Source of the DNA: Stropharia rugosoannulata
Taxonomy: Eukaryota > Basidiomycota > Agaricomycetes > Agaricales > Strophariaceae
Length of the DNA: 64,000 nt
Assembly (NCBI GenBank): GCA_028532985.1
Contig: JANCIK010000010.1
Location: 558,001 to 622,000 of the forward strand
Reading direction: 5' to 3'
This document shows positions 11,966-25,340 of this stretch, one piece after another. The first letter of the stretch is position 1; the number at the start of each line of letters is the position of its first letter. A program made the position numbers and the translations under genes. The notes beneath the pieces were generated by a model. The model ran no database searches, was not told where the DNA came from, and worked only from the letters and a program-made list of their open reading frames with translations.

Positions 11966-14616
11966 AAGGGAGTAAAACGCAAAAACAGGGGAAAGCTCAT
12001 GAGATATATTCGGTAAGTCATCTACTATGGTATCGTGGTAAGGCACTCCACTGACAGAAACAGTTTATTAGCGATATACGGAGGCGCCCGAGCCATCCCG
12101 CATAGCTATGTGATAACGGCGTCTTACACTTCCAGCTATCCAGGCTTGGAATGCCGTACTTAGATCAGTGCACTGCTTTGGCTTTATTCGACTCGGCCCG
12201 GACATGTCTCTCTGATTCTGAACCTTTCAAATGCTTTAAGCTTCGACTCGACTCAATCCTCAGGCATCAGTAATTCATTATAGTTTACAATATACACGCT
12301 CTAATAATCACGATATTCACTCCTATACGTACATCCAGCGCATCAACTACATATTTATTATCTTTTACTTTAACAGCGTCACCCTGGGGTTAATCTACAT
12401 GATGGTGTGCTAATAAATAATGGACCTTTACTAGGAACTTTTACTGCCTTTTGATATCTACTGTATTATATCTACTGTATTTTCCTTGACTTTCGTACTG
12501 TAGAGCAGGTATACGCAACTTTGTATGGCTTTCGAGGCTGTTCATCTCCGGTAACCTACCTTATCGAGCTTTGACATCCGTGAGAACTCTTGTCGTGATG
12601 TCTTCACATATAAGTAACATAATATTCAGCCACACATTCTAATTCAAAAGCACGGAGCTGGAATATCTGGGGAACAGAAACATCGACTGAGACTGCATCA
12701 GTCAAGAGGGTGTCACTCTGAGATTGTTTTGCCAAGACATGCGATGCGATATTGAGTCAATGGCAGGCCGACATGGAGTACAAAAAAACACTGCGTGATA
12801 CCTGTAAATTGTTCTACATTATCTTCAAAGACAGGGCTATATGCTCCTTCCCCACCAGGAGCGTACCGGTTTAGAAAACACGAAGAACCCAATTGTATCT
12901 TCGAAACGGATTTAAAATGGACACACCTTTGCGAGTCACATAGCTCTGATCGTCTCTATTGAGAAAGAGAATCTGCTTTACCTTACAGCGCATGATGCTT
13001 GCGTGATTTTATCGTGCTGACTGAGATTACGATGCAAGAAAAGGGATCTGACATATGCACGGTAGCCAATCAGATGTATATCAGCATCTGAGTTATATTC
13101 AAACGAGCACCGAGTCCATCGGTTTGATATCCAAAGGGTATAAGCCGCGCTATTTAGACTTTCGCGACAGAATCAACAGCGACTCGGACACCGGTTGAGT
13201 CTAGCTCATCTTTACAAAATTGCATTGCTGCGATCCGGCTTCATAAGAGCGCTCATCGAGTTGAGCTCCCACAGCTGTATCCTGGTCAGGAAAGTTAATG
13301 CAAGGTGTGCACTCAATCTTTCATGCATAACGGTTGGTTATCCGTACACCTCCATGTTGGTGTATTTTTAGAATTCTGATGAAATCACCCACAAGCTATT
13401 TATAGCATAATCATTCGTAGATCTCTGCTCCAACTACTATTTACGGATGTTACACCGAGAATCCAATACATCCAGTCCATCAAGGTCTCTGATCGCTCCG
13501 CATGGTCGAGTCCAATGTGCAATGCGTTTATTCAGGATTTAGCCCAAAGCTGTATATCGTCTAGGCTACGAGATCTGGGACTGCGCTGAGGCTACGCAAT
13601 GAGGTCAGCCTCGGTGTTTAATGAAGAAGTCGAGTTATGTATTTACACGTGTCGCGATCATCCTCTTTTCCCACACGTGGAATAATTTGCAGTAGCTACT
13701 TACGTTTGGGCGACATACTATTTACTTTTTTACTGCATAATTTCGAGTTTCAGACAATAAAAATGTACACTCCCAAGCTACGTAGATATAAAATGGTGAA
13801 AAAAGACATTAAATAGTCGACGGGGCATTGTACTCTGTCGCCACAACGTTCTCATCATTTACTAGCGTTCTTGATGGTGACGCTGAAGCACAATAACCAG
13901 ACTTTGCTCAAACCTCATCATGAATAGGAAAGGATATGTAGAGTAAGCATGAGCGCTGCTACATAGCGTATTTTAGAATCTTATATGTCGAATAGTACAG
14001 TTTTATCAGGCGTTTTGCGTCATCGACATGCAAATCATGACGATAATGGTCGGGGGGATTTATACATTGCGAAACATAGTGATTTCAATGTGTTTGGGAT
14101 GACTTTGCTTGATAGAGTTGGGTTGAACCATCACTGAAACCTACGAGTAAATCCGGCGCTAATGGCGGTTGATAGGTATTCGTCATGCAGTAGTTGTCAT
14201 GAATACACACTGCGATTTTGCAGAGAGCTGAGGAATACACCGGATGCGGTCGAAGTGAAATCCTCTCGTCCGCCGAAGGAACATACAAGGCATTAAACAC
14301 TGCCAGCAGATGCTAAAGCTGGATTCTAAGACGATAAAAGTCGGTACTAGAATACAGTTGTGCACTGCAGTGTCCTCAACTACTGAGCACTGATCCGACC
14401 AAAGCTGACGCCAGATCAGCGCTTGGCGCCATGTGCACCCACAAGACAGACTACGGCGCCTGTGTAAGCCTCTTTCATGTCGCAGTGGCAAGGGGGGGAC
14501 ATTGCTTCCTGCGTTTTTGTGTCGCCCGACCTCAATTCCTGTAACAGTTATGTCGCCAACTCTGGGACGCCATATTCTAAAATACGCAGTGTAGACTCAT
14601 CATTTCGTGCAGAGGG
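11966..14616. other. Gene-poor AT-rich DNA, 2.65 kb
   Basis: From about 12020 to 14080 no convincing ORF exists on either strand. Short minus-strand ORFs at 14085-14491 have no features. No inverted-repeat element, RNA gene or array is seen. It separates the two Cys-rich paralogs. Confidence 0.55.
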
Positions 14617-14624
14617 CTTATAAG
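14617..14624 (+). promoter_or_regulatory. Probable TATA element of the second Cys-rich gene
   Basis: CTTATAAG, identical to the 8-mer upstream of the first paralog, lies 41 bp before the ATG at 14666. Confidence 0.45.
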
Positions 14625-14665
14625 AAGGGACGGAATTACTCATTATTCAGTCACTCAACTCCCCA

Positions 14666-14836
14666 ATGTGCGAAATACAGAAGATAACGTGTCCAAAGTG
14701 CCTGCGCACATACACGATGACAGTGGCCTGTCCGACAAGATGTGGACAAGTAAAACCGATACAGCCTAACGATCCCAGGGCCTCTGTGGTGCACAGACAG
14801 GGAGCAAATGCGCCTGTATGCAAGTCATGTAAATAA
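14666..14836 (+). CDS. Small Cys-rich protein, copy 2 (56 aa)
   Basis: A 56-codon ORF starts MCEIQKITCPKCLRTY and ends CKSCK before TAA. It is a paralog of the protein at 11801-11965, sharing MCE, CPxCLRT, CPxRCGQV and the C-terminal CxxCK. The middle (about residues 30-49) has a different sequence and is two residues longer. There is no signal peptide or membrane segment. A GT right after the CGQ codons could be read as a splice donor, but the unspliced frame ends in the same CxxCK as copy 1, so I take it as intronless. Function unknown. Confidence 0.68.
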   Translation: MCEIQKITCPKCLRTYTMTVACPTRCGQVKPIQPNDPRASVVHRQGANAPVCKSCK

Positions 14837-17557
14837 TTGCTGTATTAATTTCCGTCTGATAGCTTACAGGCGAGTGAAACGCCTATTCCACTGTACGACT
14901 GACTCCGCTTACATCTAAAAACAGCCGTGCGCACGCACACCTTAATAAATATCGAACATCATATCAACTAATCAAGCCACACAAGATCTCTGTTACACTT
15001 ATCAAAAAAATTCCAATCATAATCGTATAACCAAGTCTTACTACAATTATAATTACGGCAGGAGTCACTGATGGGCGGATGGCCTGGAGCCGAACTATTT
15101 ATTTATTTATTCTACGGTAGTATACAATCACCCCGCTTTACTTATCCTATGTCTATTGCACTACTTATTAGCCTGTATTACCTATTACCTAGTAGTTATG
15201 TACTTAATATGTTTACCTATGTATCGCTTTGCCAGATTTCGAGACGCCCATTGTTGTCAAGTGTAATTCCCACGACTCCGATACAGTGGCACTACGATTA
15301 GGACCCATAGCACCATGAGCATTAGCAAGAATACTACAAAGAACTTTTTTTGAATAGCACTCACCTAGAAGGAATCATTGCCACCGAATCTCTGAAGGCG
15401 TCTTAATGAATCTGTTTAGCTACAATCAAATTCAATTTTGCGTTTGACCGGTTTATAATTAGTTGACTAGTGACGAGAACTTAATTTCTAACTAGAATGT
15501 GCCACAAGCTTGAGGTTTGTCGTGTCTCGTATCTGGCCTGCCAAGTGCAAATCTACGCTTCAGAGTCATATGTTCACCCATGCATCAGACCCAATTTCCC
15601 GAGGCATTCTATTTCTTTGTTCTTGCCCACCCCTTCAATGGTTACAGCGTAATGATGCGGTGTTGTGTGTGATCTTGGTTGTCAGATCTTCAAGCTTTAC
15701 ATCTCATCACACCTTAATGAAAACGACAAGCCAATGCGTACCTAAAACTCAAAGTGACAGAATGGGTCTCCAGCGGAGCCGGGGTACGAGTCATTCGAGG
15801 TCTCCGAACATATTGTTGTCAACAATGCGTACCACCCTACAACGCCGCAAGTGTCTGCTACAGGCACGCATGTGTTCATCATAAGCTGGGCAGAATGCCC
15901 TGCGTTATGCGCGCGCAGTAGCACTAGGTTCGCCCATACAGAGGGTATTGTGGATTACGGGGTATAGTAAAAGTTGCAGTTTTCTCAGTTTGCATACATC
16001 GATTAAACCGTATTACTGAGTTGAACGTCTAAAGCGTCTTGCCTTAGACCGGTGACCGTTCCCTCTAGAGGTAAGTAATACCCGCAGGTCTTGCCTACTA
16101 TTGTTTCGCAGTAGCTTTCCAGCTAGTGATAGCGGCCCACGGTGCGTAACTGGCGAGGCTCCGAGCAAGTCCCAAGATAATAGGCTCACGCTAAGACCGA
16201 ACAAGCGGTCATAATCATTGATCAAGCCTACCATCTGCATCATTGACACGAACGCCGTCAGATCAGCGTGATGCGTTGATATACGCTGCGCGACCAACCT
16301 CGAAGACATCACTTATACATTGTATCTCACTTCGAACCATCTTATTTTCTTGTTCAACTGATTTTCGACAGACCATGTCCCTGTAATGCGGGTCTTTCGC
16401 CGCGCGCTGATAGTTGAATACACTGCAAGTGTAACGTTCAAACGTTTATGTGCAATATGTACACTATCTGAAATAATTTACATAATTTAGACTCGGAGAT
16501 ATGCCGCTGCCGGCAACTGCAGCGTGCCACAGAAAAGGCCACAATCAGGCTCTTATGTTCAACATGTTACATCTGTTCGTCAGATGGGTGGGTCTTGGTA
16601 TCATTTCGAAATTTGACCTTGTGAGTATGTAAATTTTTAGTGACCAATCTGTAGCGGTTAGAGCAAGAATGCATGTGCTCAGGCCATTTCTGCATCGACG
16701 CGCTGGAGAATGTCAAGCTCTTCCTCTTCAATCGTGTGCACGCCTGCCGTCCCGAGCAGCGCCAGGCAGAATGATAAGCTGTAGAAATAGGTAGAGACTA
16801 AAGGCTACGACTGCGCCATAAATACGGTTACATTCCAGTTCTCCGTGATCCAGAGATGCACAATTGTGCCTCGGCGCATGAATCTTTGCGCACTGATCTT
16901 TGCGCACTGGCTCGGCCGTGAGCGCTTGAGCTGCTATGGGGCTTCGGGGGCCTCGGAGTCATTAGATTACCTGTGTAAGTACATGAAAATCTCACTGGAG
17001 ATCCGCTGTGCTTTCCAACGTCTATTTCGACAAACAGACGTCGCCCGCGTCATTGGTGGAGATTTGACAAAATCAAGCATACCACCGTAACGACGTTGAC
17101 GCTGAGGCATTGAACTGGTCTGCTGTTGCCGGGTATCAGCCTGTTTCAAAGATTCTGGGAGTAAGTCGTTGCATTTTTTCCTTCTTCCAATTCCAGTGAC
17201 TCTTGTTATTTTGTGGGCTGCTAGCGTCGACGTTGGAGAAAGAGTTGTAAAGCCCCCTATTTTGTTTGAATTTAGTGTGTCTCCCTGGTGACCGGCGTGG
17301 CCGGATAGATCCGAGGCGTAAACAAGGCCCATCCTCCCCTGGCCTTCTCAGACAACACTGCGTACTGCCTCGTACCACGTTCGTCGTCGCCAGCACCGAC
17401 CAGCAAACGTCGGCGTCGTCGCTCTAGCCCCGGATAACGACATATACCCCGAAAACGAACGCTTATCGCCCTTCTCGATCGCTCGGCGATACCGAGCTTT
17501 TCTTAATCAGCGTCGCACAATCCCACTGCCTCCAGACTCAGACCTCATATAGCAACA
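14837..17557. other. Gene-poor DNA, 2.7 kb, up to the CLA4 promoter
   Basis: Several short ORFs (15071, 15510, 16013, 16845, 16967) lack domains. At about 16600-16770 a CYIC and a later CSGHFCID block recall a RING finger, but no splice joins them in frame, so at most a relic is present. The last 300 bp before 17558 is the pyrimidine-rich CLA4 promoter and 5' UTR. Confidence 0.5.
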
Positions 17558-20332
17558 ATGGCCTATCATCAAGTCACTGCTGCATCCCTGACTCCATCAC
17601 GTCCAGCCCCCCAGGCGCCCCAGCGACGGGGGACGGACAACTCGACAACATATGGCACTAACAATGTGCTTGCAAACGCAGGATACAGTTCTTCGTTTGG
17701 GTTTGGGGCGCAATCTCCATCATCTGCCTCGTCATACAGTGCCCCTGGCTACACTGGTATTGGGGGATCGCCCAACCGCGGCGTCGACGACTCGCTCAAC
17801 TCGCAACTCGTGGTGCGCCAGGGTGCGGTGAGCCTGAAAGAGGAGGGATTTGCCAACTGGCTCTTCACGCGCAAGTGGCTTGTGCTCAAGGAGCAGACAC
17901 TCTCCATCCACAGGAGCGAGGTGCGTGTTTCTCTTCCTGCTGCTGGCCCTCCTGCCTGACCGCCTTCCAGTCAGCACCCCAGCAGAGTGTTATCTGGCTG
18001 CGTGACATCTCCAACATTGAGCGGATAGACATGAAGCCATACTGCCTGCTTCTCGAAGTCAAAGAACGCAAAATTTATCTCTCGCTCAAGAGCGACGAAG
18101 AGCTCTACGGGTGGCAAGACGATATCTACTCTCGAAGTCCACTTATGGGTGTTAGCAACCCCACAAACTTCGTGCACAAGGTCCACGTTGGATTCGATCC
18201 TGTCTCGGGAGCATTCACGGTGCGTGTCCGCATTCAGCGCAGGCTCAAACACAAATTAAATAACAAAAACAGGGCATGCCCGAACAATGGAGCAAGCTGT
18301 TGACGAAATCGGCGATTACCCGGGAGGATTACGCAAAAGATCCCCAGGCTGTGCTCGATGTGCTCGAGTTCTATACGGATCACCAAAAGCGGGAGTTGGA
18401 GGATATGTCGCTCGGTGCTCCTGCGCGCTTTGGCGCTGGCACTGGCTTCGGCGGTGCTAGCAAGCTCTTGCGCCAGGACACGGCCCCCCCTGGGCTCGGA
18501 AGCGACACCGACAACTTCCCCTCCGCCGCAGCCCGTGCAGCGGAACTCGTCAATGGGTCTCATACAGCGAACTCCATGTCCAGTGTTCAAGGTCCCCGCG
18601 TCCCCACTGCCTCTAGAGCTGCTCCCGCCAGGCCTCCCATATCCAACAGGCCCGCCCCGCCAACACCAAACGGCTCTATGTCCTCAGGCAAGCCCAACCC
18701 TGACGACCTGCGTGCACGCGCTAAGCCGACGGGCCCGCCCTCATCCGCGACGATCCCCACGCGCAGCGAGTCGCTGCCGCAGGAGCAGTCGGGGTGGACG
18801 CCGGACCGGCAGGACCAGCAGTGGCACCAGGAGCAGGCGCAGGTGCAGCGCCAGCAGGAGTCGCGGACGGAGCAGTGGCAGCAGCAGCAGATCAAGGAAC
18901 AGCAGCAGGCGCAGCAGCAGAGGGAGCGGGAGCAACGGGAGCTCGCGGCGAAGAAGTCGCAGGACCTGCCCCGTCCACCAATGGTGCCTTCGAAGTCGGC
19001 GCCGACGTCGTCATCGCCTGGCTCGAATCTCCCTTCTGGCCCTGCGGGAGCGACGGCGGGCCCACCGCCCGTCTTGCCGCTGCAGCCGTCAAAGAAGGTA
19101 CAGATCCAAGCCCAGGAGAAACCTGTGAAAGCGAACGCTGGCGGTGTGGCCGCCGCTGCCGCTGCTCTGGAGAAGCCGAAGGAAAAGGAAAAGAGAATCA
19201 GCACGATGACGGAGGTGCAGATCATGGAGAAGCTGAGGCAGGTGGTGTCGGATGAAGATCCTAAGATGATCTATAGCAAGATCAAGAAAGTTGGCCAAGG
19301 GTAGGTGTTGTATTTGACTCGTATATATGCGTGATGCTGAACTCCCCTTTTTTGCAAACAGTGCATCCGGACATGTCTATGTCGCAAAGGTACTTTCCAG
19401 TAGCAAAAAGGTCGCGATCAAGGAGATGGATTTGTCCCATCAACCAAGGAAGGAACTCATCGTTAATGAGATTCTCGTCATGAAAGAGTCGCAACACCCG
19501 AACATCGTCAACTACCTTGAGTCGTACCTGGTGAAGAGTACAGAACTTTGGGTTGTTATGGAGTACATGGAAGGTGGTGCGCTGACGGACATCATCGAAA
19601 ATAACACGCTTGAGGAGGATCAAATTTCAAGTATATGTTTGGAGGTGAACATTCCATTGCCTGTCATGCAAAGTAATGCTAATTGGGTTGATTATCCAGA
19701 CGTGCCGTGGACTAGGACATCTGCACAGCCAGAGCATCATTCATCGTGACATCAAGTCGGACAATGTGCTCCTTGATGCTCAAGGACGGGTCAAGATTAG
19801 TAAGTCTACACTCTCCGTTCAGTCAGAACTAACATCTTTACCTTCTTTCTTCTTCTAGCCGATTTCGGCTTCTGCGCCAAGCTGACCGATCAAAAATCTA
19901 AGCGTGCGACTATGGTTGGAACGCCATACTGGATGGCACCCGAGGTCGTCAAGCAGAAGGAGTACGGTGCGAAGGTTGATATCTGGTCCCTCGGTATCAT
20001 GGCTATCGAGATGATTGAAAACGAGCCGCCGTACCTGGATGAAGAACCTTTGAAGGCTCTCTATCTGATCGCCACTAACGGTACGCCGACGCTGAAGAAG
20101 CCCGAGAGCCTAAGCAGAGAACTCAAAGGGTTCTTGGCTGTGTGTCTCTGCGTCGATGTGGGGAGCCGAGCGACTGCAAATGAGCTGTTGGAAGTGCGTA
20201 TCCTTTAAATTCAAGTCAGTTGCTATTTACTAATTGATAACTCTTTTTTAGCACGAATTCTTGAAGAAGGCTTGCGGGTCGTCAGGGCTCGCGCCATTGC
20301 TTCGGTTCAAGACAGGCAAGCAAGGCTCATGA
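17558..20332 (+). CDS. cla4: CLA4-type p21-activated protein kinase (PH, CRIB, Ser/Thr kinase)
   Basis: Seven exons (17558-17920, 17971-18219, 18273-19300, 19362-19644, 19700-19799, 19859-20193, 20252-20332) give 813 codons without a frame break. Order of domains: PH domain (about residues 85-175, [17 protein letters not shown]), CRIB Rac/Cdc42-binding motif ([13 protein letters not shown]), a long Pro/Ser/Gln-rich linker with a QQQ-rich coil, and the kinase. Kinase motifs are [26 protein letters not shown] and [13 protein letters not shown]. The PH plus CRIB layout separates CLA4 from STE20. It acts below Cdc42/Rac in polarity, septation and filamentous growth. It lies about 26 kb from the pheromone/receptor genes, a linkage known in agaricomycetes. 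Confidence 0.95.
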
Positions 20333-21266
20333 GCGCCTTTCAAGTCCCCATCTGCTGAGGCAGGATAATCAATTATCCCCATGATCACGTACCAAAGTCT
20401 ACTCACTCGTGACACCTACGGAGCTGCCAACTAATACTTCAAGACCTCGCTACACCCCTCAGCTTCACCGCTCCAGCTCCTCCCACCATACGCCCGTATT
20501 CCCACCCTTGCTTTATCCATCTATCCCCTTTATTGTTCTGTCCCGCAGGTGTCTCCTGATTTAGCTCACTCCGCTCGCAATCGTGCTTGATCAGTCATGT
20601 CCGTCTTTCTTTTTCCATGTCCCTACGTCCATCTTCTCGACGACTCTTTCCCGATACTTCCTTTCACCAGCTCCATTTCTTCCCCCGCGCAAAAGAAACA
20701 GAACTGTATATTCAACCTTCAATGTACTACTCTCGATTCCATTCATTATATCCCTATCCGTAGCATGCATCTCTGAGCTTCCTACATCGACCACGACACA
20801 TTTCTTCTTCCTTCATTGATTCTATTTCTCCTATTCTTTCTTGTCTATTTCCCCTTTTTTTCCTTTATATCCTTTGTCGGTTGATTATCTCTGCACGGAA
20901 GAACTTACTATGGTTGGGCTGTACTATTTGGAAACTGCAATGATCGATACTTGCTAGAAGACACTTTTTGCCGCGCCACTTGGATGTATTGACTGTATTT
21001 ATTATTTTTCTTCGCAATTAACCTGATTGATCTCTTCGCTGTCTCCCCCATTGCCGAATTTTGGGCGAGTCGACTGCACCAAATTTTTGAAGAATCGAAT
21101 ATACGAAACCACCATTGTTTGGCTTGGGTTTGGCAATTCGGAGTTTGATGGAAGTCCGGAGAACGATCGAAGCCATGAGATGGGCGTCTATTTGCCTTGC
21201 ATTCTTGACCTCGTTCCCACTCATCGATAACTATCGCTTGGGTACCAAAACGAACTTTGTAACGAA
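20333..21266. other. CLA4 3' flank and upstream region of the next gene
   Basis: About 930 bp, strongly pyrimidine-rich in 20400-20880. Short ORFs here have no domain content. No other feature is seen. Confidence 0.55.
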
Positions 21267-22244
21267 ATGACATCTATCCACTCTTATTACAGTAACAGTG
21301 CCACTCATACGAGGCATGTGTCCTCCCATCTCCAGGAGATTGGTGACATGGATCCAGACACAGCGGCGTTGATTGCCAAATTGGTGAGGGATGACCTGGA
21401 GGACGCCACCATCTCAGTGGCAAAGGGAAAGTCGCGCGCCGACAGCCCCCTTTCGGATGAAGAATTAGCATACCGCCTGCAACGCGAGAACTTTGAAGAG
21501 TTATTAACCCTCGCCGACGACATCAAGTATGCACAGGACGTGTCGTACCTTGAGGCAGCACGGGCAGCCGAAGTTGCTGCTTATGATGACAGGCGGGCTG
21601 CGGAAATTCTCTCTCAAGGAAAGCCAATGCCACCACTTACGGCTGCACAGAGGCTCTTGGAGCGGCCAGAATTCAAGATGCATCCCGTATGCAATTTGTA
21701 TGTAATCTGTCCTGAATTAGCTGTTGTGGTTCCTCGTTGAGCAATTACAGATCTCCCATAGCTCCTACTGCTGGAAAGGGGAAGGGTAAAGCTAAAGACC
21801 CTGAGGACTATAGGGAGCATTACTCTGATTTTCGTGACGCTGAGGATAAGCGTCGCGAGGATCGTGATTGGCCAATGGGATTGAAGGGCGTTACCTACAA
21901 CCATACCGTGATCGAACCAGACCGTTATGAAGATAAAAGTCGCTCTCCTGTCGATGATCTTATCCCCGGCCCAAGTGCTCCCTCGAATAAAGGAAACAGG
22001 TATTTTGAAATTTATATTTATGTGACTCCGATTCGCCTAATAATACGACTTTATAACCAGCAACTTACAAGCGGATTGCATCATCTGCGAGTCAGACAAT
22101 CTCACCGTAGCTAGTGCAGTCGACGCTGCCTACAAAAAGTATTATTGTCATAACTGTGTGGTCTCCCTCATTACAGCTACAGCGTCGACAGTGAAGGCAA
22201 AGCGAAAGGGAAGAGGCAGAAGTGAAGGAGGTGCAAATGCCTGA
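21267..22244 (+). CDS. Truncated RBR-ligase relative: N-terminal domain plus partial RING1 (copy A)
   Basis: Three exons: 21267-21697, a middle exon after an intron ending near 21750, and a last exon from about 22062. The N-terminal part (MDPDTAALIAKLVRDDLED, LSDEELAYRLQ, DDRRAAEILSQG, AQRLLERPEF) matches the N-terminus of the minus-strand gene at 38.7-40.2 kb. The last exon begins the RING with CIIC and YYCHNC, then reads 27 residues of basic sequence and stops. The rest of the RING-IBR-RING module is missing. It may be a regulatory fragment or a decaying duplicate. Copy B lies 1.9 kb downstream on the same strand. Confidence 0.6.
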
Positions 22245-24106
22245 GCCACTTTCAGGCCGTTTCCAATCCATTGTACTCTCATGGACTCTCACGTGTATCT
22301 CTGTAGTGACTAGTGACTTGTATGATTAGGACCTCGTACTATGACGACTTCTACGACTTATGATACATTCCGTATTGAGCACCGAAACGGATTTCAAATT
22401 TCTTGTTATAGTTGATATTGAGCTGAGCATGTGTGCAGAAGGGTAAACTCAACGTCTACTAAAGTGGAAGTGGTCTGGCAGCATCTCTGGAATTTAATCA
22501 TAAAGGCTACGGATCTTATTCATTAAATACCACAAAGGAGGTGGCTCAGGGAGGTTTGAAAGAATGCCGGTAGCATACTACATTACATATGTGTAATAGG
22601 GTCCCGGAATTATTCAAGGACCCGTTACTCCTATAAGACTATCTGTGCGGAGCCTTCATTCACTCCAGTCTAAGGTTAGATATGAGGGCTTTTTATAATA
22701 GAATAGATGAAGATAATTACATCTGAATGACTCTATTCAAGGCGTCATGATGGACTCCAAATGAACTCCGCTGAGCTTGCCAATGGTGTCAGTAGGTAAA
22801 ATTGGTTGTTAATTTCCAGTACTTCAGAAGAGCTGTATTTCTGTTGAAGTATATATTCTCTTGTAAGTCTTCTACGAGTTATTTATTAACAACTGAACTC
22901 CTATGGAATCGTAGTATTTGCGTAGTATAAGTTGGTAGTCGATGTGACAGACTTGTGACAGGCGGGCGCTTAAAGTGTTATGATATGATTACATAAGTAA
23001 GTACGTTTCATGAGCTAGAGTATATATAGCCTTTCTATTTTAGTATCCCACTTCTTGCCCACTTCAGACTCTCCGAACTGTAATGAAAAGCATCAAACAC
23101 TGTTCAGACATTTGTAGACATTTTGGACAGGCTTACTTAGCGCTTGCTGATAATAGTTCCATTCCATTCATAGTATCGTCCCATTCAGTGGATAAGTATA
23201 GTACTTACTGTACGTAATCGGGAACTCGGTCAGGTAAAACTGTTTTCTCTATATCTGCGTAAGCACTTCTTTACATGCTTTGAAACTTTGTCAGGAGGTT
23301 GGAATACAAATTCAATAATAGATAAAAGCTTTGTTGAATCTGTAGTATGCCTGAGGGAACCAAGAAAATTGAAAAGTGTAAAAGCGGAGAAATTGACTCA
23401 TTATCGCGTACTCGGTCAGTCCAATTTTGGCTTACTTATGTGCAAAAAATCATCACATGTTACCGCAAGTTGACTTACTTCTAATTATAGTCAACCGGAT
23501 CAAGGAAATAGCCGAATTCCAGGAATCTCACATTTTTTAAGACTTTTTACACATGAAAAAGAGAGTAAATAGCCTGATTCTTTCGACACATAAAACTGAA
23601 GAAAGCTTATCTAGAGTACTTCGGGAAAAAAATAGGCATTCGAGCTTGAGAAACTCTCTGAACCATGTACTGACCGAGTACATGGTGTGACCGAGTACCT
23701 GATTACATACAGTAGGTATATGAAGTTCAATTGGGTAGACCTCCTATGTTCTTGGTCGTATAATGGAAGTAAGGCACACATGTATGCTACAGTTACAATG
23801 AGCGGAGTGCCTATCGTAATCACAAGGGTCATTGGGATTTCATCAGGATTAGTATATAAAGGAACGGTCTTTGTTTACGGTTGACGTGATATCAAATCCC
23901 ATCTAGTGTAACTGTTGCAAGAGTCTCCTAAGCCCATCACGCACCAGTGGATATTATATGGTAATGATGGAATCGACAGGTATAGACTCTATACTCCCTC
24001 AGTAAGTATTCTCAAGTACCACTCACGTGTCTGCTGGTTTTTTTAATTAAACACGACCTGTAGGCAAGGGTGCGCAGCGACGACTGCTGTTATTAGAAAA
24101 GCATCA
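22245..24106. other. AT-rich intergenic DNA, 1.9 kb, between RBR copies A and B
   Basis: No convincing gene. At 23663-23685 a perfect 9-bp inverted repeat (CCATGTACT/AGTACATGG, 5-nt spacer) is followed at once by a second copy of TGACCGAGTAC. The core GACCGAGTAC occurs again in the copia LTR near 63015, so an old LTR fragment is possible but not shown. Confidence 0.45.
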
Positions 24107-25083
24107 ATGCCGACTCTCAACAATAAAGCCGATCAGTTAAACGCACGGCCTAATAGCTCTGATGGTACTACCACTAATAATACGAGGTAATTAGAAATAT
24201 GTGACTAGTGGATTCTCTATAAATTTAAGCCTTTCCTAGCAGGCGAACTGTCAGTACCGTCCTTGTACAATGCATTATTTGCATGGAAGAAATTGAGCCT
24301 GAACAAGCTTTCCAATCTGCTTGTGGTCATTATTATTGCCCAGTCTGTATCGAATCTTTCATCGCCGCAATCATGAACGACGACACTTTGCTCGATCTAC
24401 AGTGTTGTCAAATGGCAATTCGTATGGACCAGCTGGAACATTTCCTTACGCCGGAAGTTTACGCCCGACTCAGAGAGAAAGTTGCCGAACTCAGTATTCC
24501 CTGTGAAGAGCGTGTCTACTGTACACTCTGCCATGCTTTCCTCGGCTCTACAACGACATTTGAAACACGACAAATCACCTGCAACGCATGCAAAAAGGAC
24601 ACTTGCCCACTCTGTAAGTTTAGCGCTCATCCAGGCAATGTATGTGGGGAGTCGGACTCGGAGGCAGCTTACGTTCGTGCAATGGCACAAGAAGCAGGTT
24701 GGCAGACGTGTCCTGGTTGTGGAACACTCGTTGAAAGGGAAGCAGGGTGTTTTCACATGACGTGCCGATGTCGAACGCAATTTTGCTACCTATGTGGAGT
24801 TTTGTGGAAGACCTGTGATTGCCCGCAGTGGGAGGTAAATGAGGTACTGGAGCGTCCCGCGGAAGCTTATCCTCAGCCCCTGTGCAATACCCGGCGGGTC
24901 CAATCTTGCATCAGAAGCTTTGGACACAGGAACTTTTGTATCCCACAGCGCTGTGGCCTCAGAGGGACGCAGTTGGGCAATGACATATGTGATGATCATT
25001 TCCCATTTGGGGCCATTGTTTTAAAGTATATAGTTGCTTCGGATAGCCTCCACCCGGACGTTATGTACATGCGCAGTCTATGA
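24107..25083 (+). CDS. RBR (RING-IBR-RING) E3 ubiquitin ligase-like, short form (copy B)
   Basis: Exon 1 (24107-24186) starts MPTLNNKADQ; after an intron the frame resumes at 24243 and runs to 25083. RING1 is complete (CIIC, SACGHYYCPVC, CCQ), then an IBR (VYCTLCHAFLG, CNACKKDTCPLC) and RING2 (TCPGCGTLVEREAGCFHMTC, FCYLCG, CPQW). RING2 contains the Cys that would carry the ubiquitin thioester. Compared with copy C it lacks the long N-terminal domain. Its last 80 residues after CPQW have diverged: the usual ending is absent, although a RNMYHYLEY-like scrap lies in another frame near 25115. It may be functional or recently degraded. Confidence 0.72.
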
Positions 25084-25340
25084 GAGTCTATGCCGCCTAA
25101 CTGGTTGAGAAATATGTATCACTACCTGGAATATAATTAAACACTCGGTCGTTGATTCAAAGCCGCTTGGTTGTAGAGGGTTACACTTCTTATTTTCGAG
25201 GGACCCTGTAGAACGTGATTTCTCAGGCTCTCAAAAGGTACATAATTATATTACCATACTATTGGGCTAGATTTCTTTCTAACATATAGAACAACCATGT
25301 TTTCAAGACCCCATAGATATTTCTCCGTGTTCAGCTCGAT

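Noticed and set aside
15497..15652. Short ORF starting MCHKLEVCRV, somewhat like small Cys-rich proteins
   Set aside because: It lacks the CPxC and CxxCK blocks of the two paralogs and has few cysteines; too weak to call.
16590..16770. CYIC followed by CSGHFCID, resembling a RING finger
   Set aside because: The two blocks lie in frames that no plausible intron joins, and later ligands are missing. At best a relic.
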